DNA from: an uncultured Eubacteriales bacterium
GTDB taxonomy: Bacteria; Bacillota; Clostridia; Oscillospirales; Acutalibacteraceae
Length of the DNA: 7,963 bases
Reading direction: 5' to 3'
Assembly (NCBI GenBank): GCA_934444895.1
Contig: CAKSDA010000075.1
Span: 1-7,963, forward strand
Both the position numbers and the translations under genes were made by a program. The notes beneath the pieces are model-generated. The model was not told the origin of the DNA and did no database searches. It saw nothing but the letters and a program-made list of their open reading frames with translations. This document shows positions 4,213 through 7,963 of the stretch, piece by piece. Every line of letters begins with the position of its first letter. The stretch's first letter is position 1.

Positions 4213-6765
4213 ATGAAGCTTTTGGTTATTGATGGAAACAGTATTGTTAATCGTGCATTTTACGGTATAAAAATTTTGACTGCCGGAAATGGACAGTATA
4301 CAAATGCAATCTACGGTTTTATAAACATATTGAACAGTCTTACCGAAAGGGTGCATCCGGACGGGGTTGTGGTGGCTTTTGATTTAAAGGCGCCAACATT
4401 CAGACATAAAATGTATTCCGAATATAAAGCCGGACGAAAACCAATGCCGCAGGAACTGGCTTCTCAGTTTCCGATTCTTAAAGAAATTCTAAAGCTTATG
4501 GGGCATACATGCATAGAGCTTGAGGGATATGAGGCTGACGATATTTTGGGTACGCTCAGCAGTGCCGCTGAAAAATCCAATGACACTTGCGTAATTTCAA
4601 CAGGTGACCGAGACAGCTTGCAGCTTGTTTCCGACCAAACGACCGTGCTTCTTGCAACAACAAAGGAAATTGTACCTTATACTCCCCAAACGCTTTATGA
4701 AAAGTATTCGTTGGCTCCTTCGCAAATGATAGAACTTAAAGCCCTTATGGGTGACGCAAGCGATCATATTCCGGGTGTTGCCGGAATTGGAGAAAAAACG
4801 GCTTGTGATCTAATAAAACGGTTTAACAACATTGATTATATTTATGAGAATATAAGTGATATAGATGTTAAAGAAAGCGTTAGAAACAAACTTATAAATG
4901 GTAAAGAAAGCGCCTATTTAAGCAAAGAACTGGGAACTATTTGCAAAGAGGTTCCGATATCTCTTGATTTTAATGATTATAAGCAGGGTGAAATCAATAA
5001 GGCAGAACTTGCAAAAATATTCCGTGAACTTAAGTTTAACAAATTTGCAGAGCAGATGCATCTTAATGATGAAGAATATGCAGCTGCCGATGAAGAGGAC
5101 AAACCTGAGATTTTTTCGGTTTGTGAGTATTCGGATCTTGAACTTAAAGGTGAAGAATTTACTGTAACGATTATTGCAGATGATGAAAAAGAAAATTTGT
5201 ATCTTTGCAAGGATAATAAAATTGCAAGGCTTAATATATTAACCGACAGAGAAAAAATTAAAAGTTTTTTCCAAATTAAAAATTTAAAAGTATGCACAGA
5301 CGACAGTAAAAATCTTTATACTCTTATGTCGGATATATGCAGTATTCCGCTTGTCAGTTTTGACATTTCTCTTGCCGGTTATCTTTGTTCCCCTTCATCT
5401 AAATCATATGATGTGGAAAAATTATCCTCAGAGTATCTTAAACATTCGGCGGCACTTGAAAACTCTGATGACAAATATTTTAAAAGGGCGGCAAACGCAG
5501 CTCTTTTGTTTGCAATTTTAAAAGAAACCATTGAAAAAAATAATATGGACAAGCTTTTGTATGAAATCGAAATACCTTTAGCGCAGCTTTTAAGTGAAAT
5601 GGAACGCTACGGTTTTATGATTGATACTAATGGCATAAGCAAAATGAAAGAGCACCTTGAAACACGGATAGACAATCTTGAAAAAGAAATATGCGAATTG
5701 GCAGGAGAAGAGTTTAATGTCAGATCTCCCGCCCAGCTCGGAGTTATTCTTTTTGAAAAATTGGGACTTAAATCAGGCAAAAAAACTAAAAGCGGATATT
5801 CAACCACCGCAGAGGTTTTGGAAAAACTGAAAAACGATCATCCTATAATCGGATTGATTTTGGAATACAGAAGCCTTTCCAAAATAAATTCAACCTACTG
5901 TGAAGGACTTTTAAAGGCGGCTCATAAGGATGGCAGGGTTCACTCAACCTTTAATCAGACCGAAACCAGAACCGGAAGAATTTCTTCTCTTGAACCCAAT
6001 TTGCAAAATATACCGGTGCGAAGAGAAGAAGGGCGAGAACTAAGGCGCTTTTTTGTTGCCAAAGAAGGATACCTGCTTTTGGACGCCGACTATTCCCAAA
6101 TAGAGCTTAGAGTTCTGGCACACATTTCAAAGGATAAAAATATGATAAAGGCCTTTTGCAACGGTGAGGATATACACACAAAAACGGCGGGCGAGGTCTT
6201 TAATATGCCGGCGCCGCTTGTTACTCCTCAAATGAGAAGCAGGGCAAAGGCGGTTAATTTCGGAATTGTTTACGGAATAGGGGCTTTTTCTCTTGCAAAA
6301 GATATCGGTGTAACCCGTGCAGAGGCGGCTGAATATATTGACAGTTATTTTGAAACCTATCCAATGGTTGCGGATTATATGAAAGAGGTAGTGGAAAAGG
6401 CAAAAGAGGATGGGTTTGTAACAACAATGTTTAACAGGCGCAGATATTTGCCGGAACTTAAAAGTTCTAATGGTATGCTGAGAGCCTTTGGAGAGCGTGT
6501 TGCAAGAAATATGCCGATTCAGGGTACGGCTGCCGATATAATTAAACTTGCAATGATACGCACCAGAAACAGCCTTTTAAAAGCAAAACTCGATGCTAAG
6601 GTTATTTTGCAGGTGCACGATGAGCTTATTGTTGAGGTTAAGGAAGAATCCGCAAAAGAAGCGGCTAAAATTCTTGAATATGAAATGGAAAACGCAGTTA
6701 AACTGTCGGTTCCGCTTATTGCAGATGTTCATAAGGCTAAAACATGGTTTGATGCTAAGGGGTGA
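4213..6765 (+). CDS. polA: DNA polymerase I (5' nuclease and polymerase; degenerate proofreading domain)
   Basis: The 850-residue protein has the full family A layout and fills gaps in Okazaki-fragment maturation and excision repair. The N-terminal 5' nuclease shows acidic metal ligands at D7, D57, D109/D110, D132, D134, D181 and D184 (VIDGN, YEADD, TGDRD, GDASD). The middle region (about 297-450) has the 3'-5' exonuclease fold position but lacks its catalytic acids: the FDTET motif is replaced by FTVTI near 316-320, and the later YAAED-like motif has become FKRAANA. In the polymerase domain, motif A carries D626 (DADYSQIE), the O-helix carries R675, K679, F683 and Y687, and motif C carries D803-E804 (QVHDEL). 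F683 suggests discrimination against dideoxynucleotides. ATG 4213 is chosen with GAGG at 4202-4205, seven bases upstream. Confidence 0.98.
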   Translation: MKLLVIDGNSIVNRAFYGIKILTAGNGQYTNAIYGFINILNSLTERVHPDGVVVAFDLKAPTFRHKMYSEYKAGRKPMPQELASQFPILKEILKLMGHTCIELEGYEADDILGTLSSAAEKSNDTCVISTGDRDSLQLVSDQTTVLLATTKEIVPYTPQTLYEKYSLAPSQMIELKALMGDASDHIPGVAGIGEKTACDLIKRFNNIDYIYENISDIDVKESVRNKLINGKESAYLSKELGTICKEVPISLDFNDYKQGEINKAELAKIFRELKFNKFAEQMHLNDEEYAAADEEDKPEIFSVCEYSDLELKGEEFTVTIIADDEKENLYLCKDNKIARLNILTDREKIKSFFQIKNLKVCTDDSKNLYTLMSDICSIPLVSFDISLAGYLCSPSSKSYDVEKLSSEYLKHSAALENSDDKYFKRAANAALLFAILKETIEKNNMDKLLYEIEIPLAQLLSEMERYGFMIDTNGISKMKEHLETRIDNLEKEICELAGEEFNVRSPAQLGVILFEKLGLKSGKKTKSGYSTTAEVLEKLKNDHPIIGLILEYRSLSKINSTYCEGLLKAAHKDGRVHSTFNQTETRTGRISSLEPNLQNIPVRREEGRELRRFFVAKEGYLLLDADYSQIELRVLAHISKDKNMIKAFCNGEDIHTKTAGEVFNMPAPLVTPQMRSRAKAVNFGIVYGIGAFSLAKDIGVTRAEAAEYIDSYFETYPMVADYMKEVVEKAKEDGFVTTMFNRRRYLPELKSSNGMLRAFGERVARNMPIQGTAADIIKLAMIRTRNSLLKAKLDAKVILQVHDELIVEVKEESAKEAAKILEYEMENAVKLSVPLIADVHKAKTWFDAKG
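6757..6764 (+). promoter_or_regulatory. Shine-Dalgarno of the phosphatase gene inside the end of polA
   Basis: AAGGGGTG lies within the last codons of polA, six bases before ATG 6771, and runs into the polA stop. It favours ATG 6771 over the in-frame GTG 6762, which overlaps the site itself. The arrangement suggests that ribosomes finishing polA help start the next gene. Confidence 0.7.
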
Positions 6766-6770
6766 CAAAA

Positions 6771-7199
6771 ATGAAAGTTTTGTTTGTTTGCACGGGAAAT
6801 ACATGCAGAAGTCCCATGGCAATGTTTCTTTTTAACGATATGGCAAAGGAAGGTAATCATCCTGCGCTTTCGGCCGATAGCGCAGGCATTTCTGCCGGCT
6901 GCGATCCGATAAACGAAAAGGCGGTATGCGCCCTTGAAAAGCGCGGAATCAAATGCGAAGGCTACATTTCCAAAAGAATAAACCCTGAGCTTTATGATTC
7001 GGCTGATATTATTGTTGTTATGAGCGAGCAACATAAGCAGCTTCTTGAGTATGTTATGGGTAGTAAAAAAAAGATTTATGTTCTGGGAAACGGAATAGGG
7101 GACCCATATGGCATGGATCAGAGTGAATATGATAATTGTCTTAACAAAATTGAAGAAGGTATAAAACAACTTGCAAAAGAGGGTGTGTTTGGTGACTGA
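6771..7199 (+). CDS. Low-molecular-weight phosphatase, probable protein-arginine phosphatase (YwlE-like)
   Basis: The 142-residue cytoplasmic protein belongs to the low-molecular-weight tyrosine phosphatase fold. The P-loop C(X)5R is VCTGNTCRSP with nucleophile C7 and R13, and the general acid lies in DPY at D111. Family members hydrolyse phosphoryl groups through a cysteine-phosphate intermediate. Position 11 is Thr (CTGNTCRS). In Bacillus subtilis YwlE this Thr is known to favour phospho-arginine over phospho-tyrosine; typical tyrosine phosphatases have Ile or a similar residue there. The stretch MSEQHKQLL also resembles YwlE (MTHQHKQ). I therefore infer an arginine phosphatase opposing an McsB-type kinase, though no kinase lies in the window. 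The gene starts 5 bp after polA and overlaps rimI by 8 bp, so it is probably co-translated. A plain tyrosine phosphatase remains possible. Confidence 0.88.
   Translation: MKVLFVCTGNTCRSPMAMFLFNDMAKEGNHPALSADSAGISAGCDPINEKAVCALEKRGIKCEGYISKRINPELYDSADIIVVMSEQHKQLLEYVMGSKKKIYVLGNGIGDPYGMDQSEYDNCLNKIEEGIKQLAKEGVFGD
7179..7183 (+). promoter_or_regulatory. Shine-Dalgarno that sets the GTG start of rimI
   Basis: GAGGG lies eight bases before GTG 7192. It supports this start over the in-frame TTG 7171 and GTG 7183, which lie upstream of or inside the site. The site is within the coding sequence of the phosphatase gene. Confidence 0.65.
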
Positions 7200-7626
7200 A
7201 CCGGTGACCGATAAGCACAAAGCCGCCCCTTATATTGCAAATATTGAAAAGCATTGTTTTTCTTCCCCGTGGAGCGAAAATCAAATATTATCAAGTGATG
7301 ATAATACTGTGTTTTATATTGCAAAGCAGGGTGAAAAGGTTATAGGCTATGCCGGAATGTATATGGTTCTTGACGAAGGTTATGTTACAAACATAGGAGT
7401 TTTGCCGGAATACAGAAAAAAAGGAATAGGCAAAGAACTTATGGAAAGACTTATCGGTCTTTCAAAGGAAAAAAATCTTTCCTTTTTAAGCCTTGAAGTG
7501 CGAAAAACAAATACTCCGGCAATTAAACTTTATACCTCATTTGAATTTCAAAATGTCGGTATTCGAAAGAATTTTTATACAAATCCCAAAGAGGACGCAA
7601 TAATTATGACGAGGTTTTTTAAGTGA
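7192..7626 (+). CDS. rimI: Ribosomal-protein-alanine N-acetyltransferase (GNAT family)
   Basis: With the GTG start at 7192 the product has 144 residues, near the usual RimI length of about 148. It is a GNAT-fold enzyme that transfers acetyl from acetyl-CoA to a protein N-terminus, classically that of ribosomal protein S18. The acetyl-CoA-binding motif is RKKGIG at 75-80 (R-x-x-G-x-G), following VTNIGVLPEY. Further RimI features are HCFSSPWSE near 21-29, LEVRKTNTPAIKLY (101-114) with likely catalytic E102 and Y114, and the end NFYTNPKEDAIIM. GTG 7192 overlaps the end of the phosphatase gene by 8 bp and its own stop overlaps the tsaD start by 4 bp (GTGA). The pairing with tsaD is conserved in many Firmicutes and strengthens the RimI call over a generic GNAT. 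Confidence 0.93.
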   Translation: MTEPVTDKHKAAPYIANIEKHCFSSPWSENQILSSDDNTVFYIAKQGEKVIGYAGMYMVLDEGYVTNIGVLPEYRKKGIGKELMERLIGLSKEKNLSFLSLEVRKTNTPAIKLYTSFEFQNVGIRKNFYTNPKEDAIIMTRFFK

Positions 7627-7963
7627 GTAAAAAAGAAGAATTATTGATTTTGGCAGTTGAAAGCTCCTGCGATGAAACCGCCGTGGCGATAACGCGCGGC
7701 AGGGAGGTCCTTTCAAACATAATTGCAAGCCAGGTTGAAGAGCACAAGCTCTACGGAGGGGTTGTGCCTGAAATAGCTTCACGCCGCCACTGCGAGGCTA
7801 TTTATACCCTTGCAAAAGAAGCGCTGAAAGAAGCCGGAGTGAAAAAGGAGGATATTGACGCGGTGGCCGTAACGGCGGCACCGGGCCTTATCGGAGCGCT
7901 TTTGGTTGGGGTGAATTTTGCAAAAGGGCTTGCAATGTCTTTAAATGTTCCGCTTATTCCGGT
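7623..7963 (+). CDS. tsaD: tRNA N6-adenosine threonylcarbamoyltransferase TsaD, N-terminal part (cut by window end)
   Basis: The first 113 codons are present and the frame stays open to the window edge. TsaD, with TsaB and TsaE, transfers the threonylcarbamoyl group from threonylcarbamoyl-AMP to A37 of tRNAs reading ANN codons (the t6A modification). The N-terminal nucleotide-binding segment reads LAVESSCDETAVAI (10-23). The conserved YGGVVPEIASRRH lies at 44-56 and AVTAAPGLIGALLVG at 82-96, all standard for the family (formerly Gcp/YgjD). The metal-binding histidines lie further on and are not visible. GTG 7623 is the start, with GAGG at 7611-7614, eight bases upstream. It overlaps the rimI stop by 4 bp, which implies coupled translation. 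Confidence 0.96.
   Translation, partial: MSKKEELLILAVESSCDETAVAITRGREVLSNIIASQVEEHKLYGGVVPEIASRRHCEAIYTLAKEALKEAGVKKEDIDAVAVTAAPGLIGALLVGVNFAKGLAMSLNVPLIP

Overview
The window is a gene-dense stretch, all on the + strand, from a low-GC Gram-positive bacterium. The proteins, the strong GGAGG ribosome-binding sites and the attenuator-type L10 leader all suggest Firmicutes, probably Clostridia; an Oscillospirales-like host is a guess that I cannot confirm from the sequence alone. No CRISPR array, insertion sequence, tRNA or rRNA gene was seen, and no credible gene lies on the - strand.

Layout. (1) Positions 1-1462 hold the end of nusG, then rplK (L11) and rplA (L1). Both ribosomal genes are preceded by an RNA element that copies the L1-binding site of 23S rRNA, one before each gene. 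(2) Positions 1463-2914 hold a dyad hairpin, a possible promoter and a MATE-family multidrug/Na+ antiporter gene, which sits between rplA and rplJ. (3) Positions 2911-4122 form a self-contained rplJ-rplL unit. It has a near-consensus promoter whose -35 box overlaps the MATE stop codon, an L10-type attenuator leader with terminator, rplJ (L10), rplL (L7/L12) and a strong intrinsic terminator. rpoB does not follow rplL as it does in most bacteria. (4) Positions 4138-7963 hold a promoter flanked by an 11-bp inverted repeat, then a tightly packed series: polA, a low-molecular-weight phosphatase with the signature of protein-arginine phosphatases, rimI and the start of tsaD (cut by the window edge). 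Gene junctions here are 5 bp apart or overlapping, so translation is probably coupled.

How the genes work together. Regions 1 and 3 make ribosomal stalk and L1-arm proteins, each set under its own product-binding RNA control: L1 on rplK and rplA, and the L10-L12 complex on rplJL. Region 4 mixes DNA repair/replication (polA), protein-phosphate removal, N-terminal acetylation (rimI) and tRNA t6A modification (tsaD).

Nothing here looks like an entirely new system. The observations most worth checking are the duplicated L1 site, the L10 leader whose alternative folds can be drawn base by base, the inverted repeat on the polA promoter, the arginine-phosphatase signature, and the MATE gene splitting a normally continuous ribosomal cluster.
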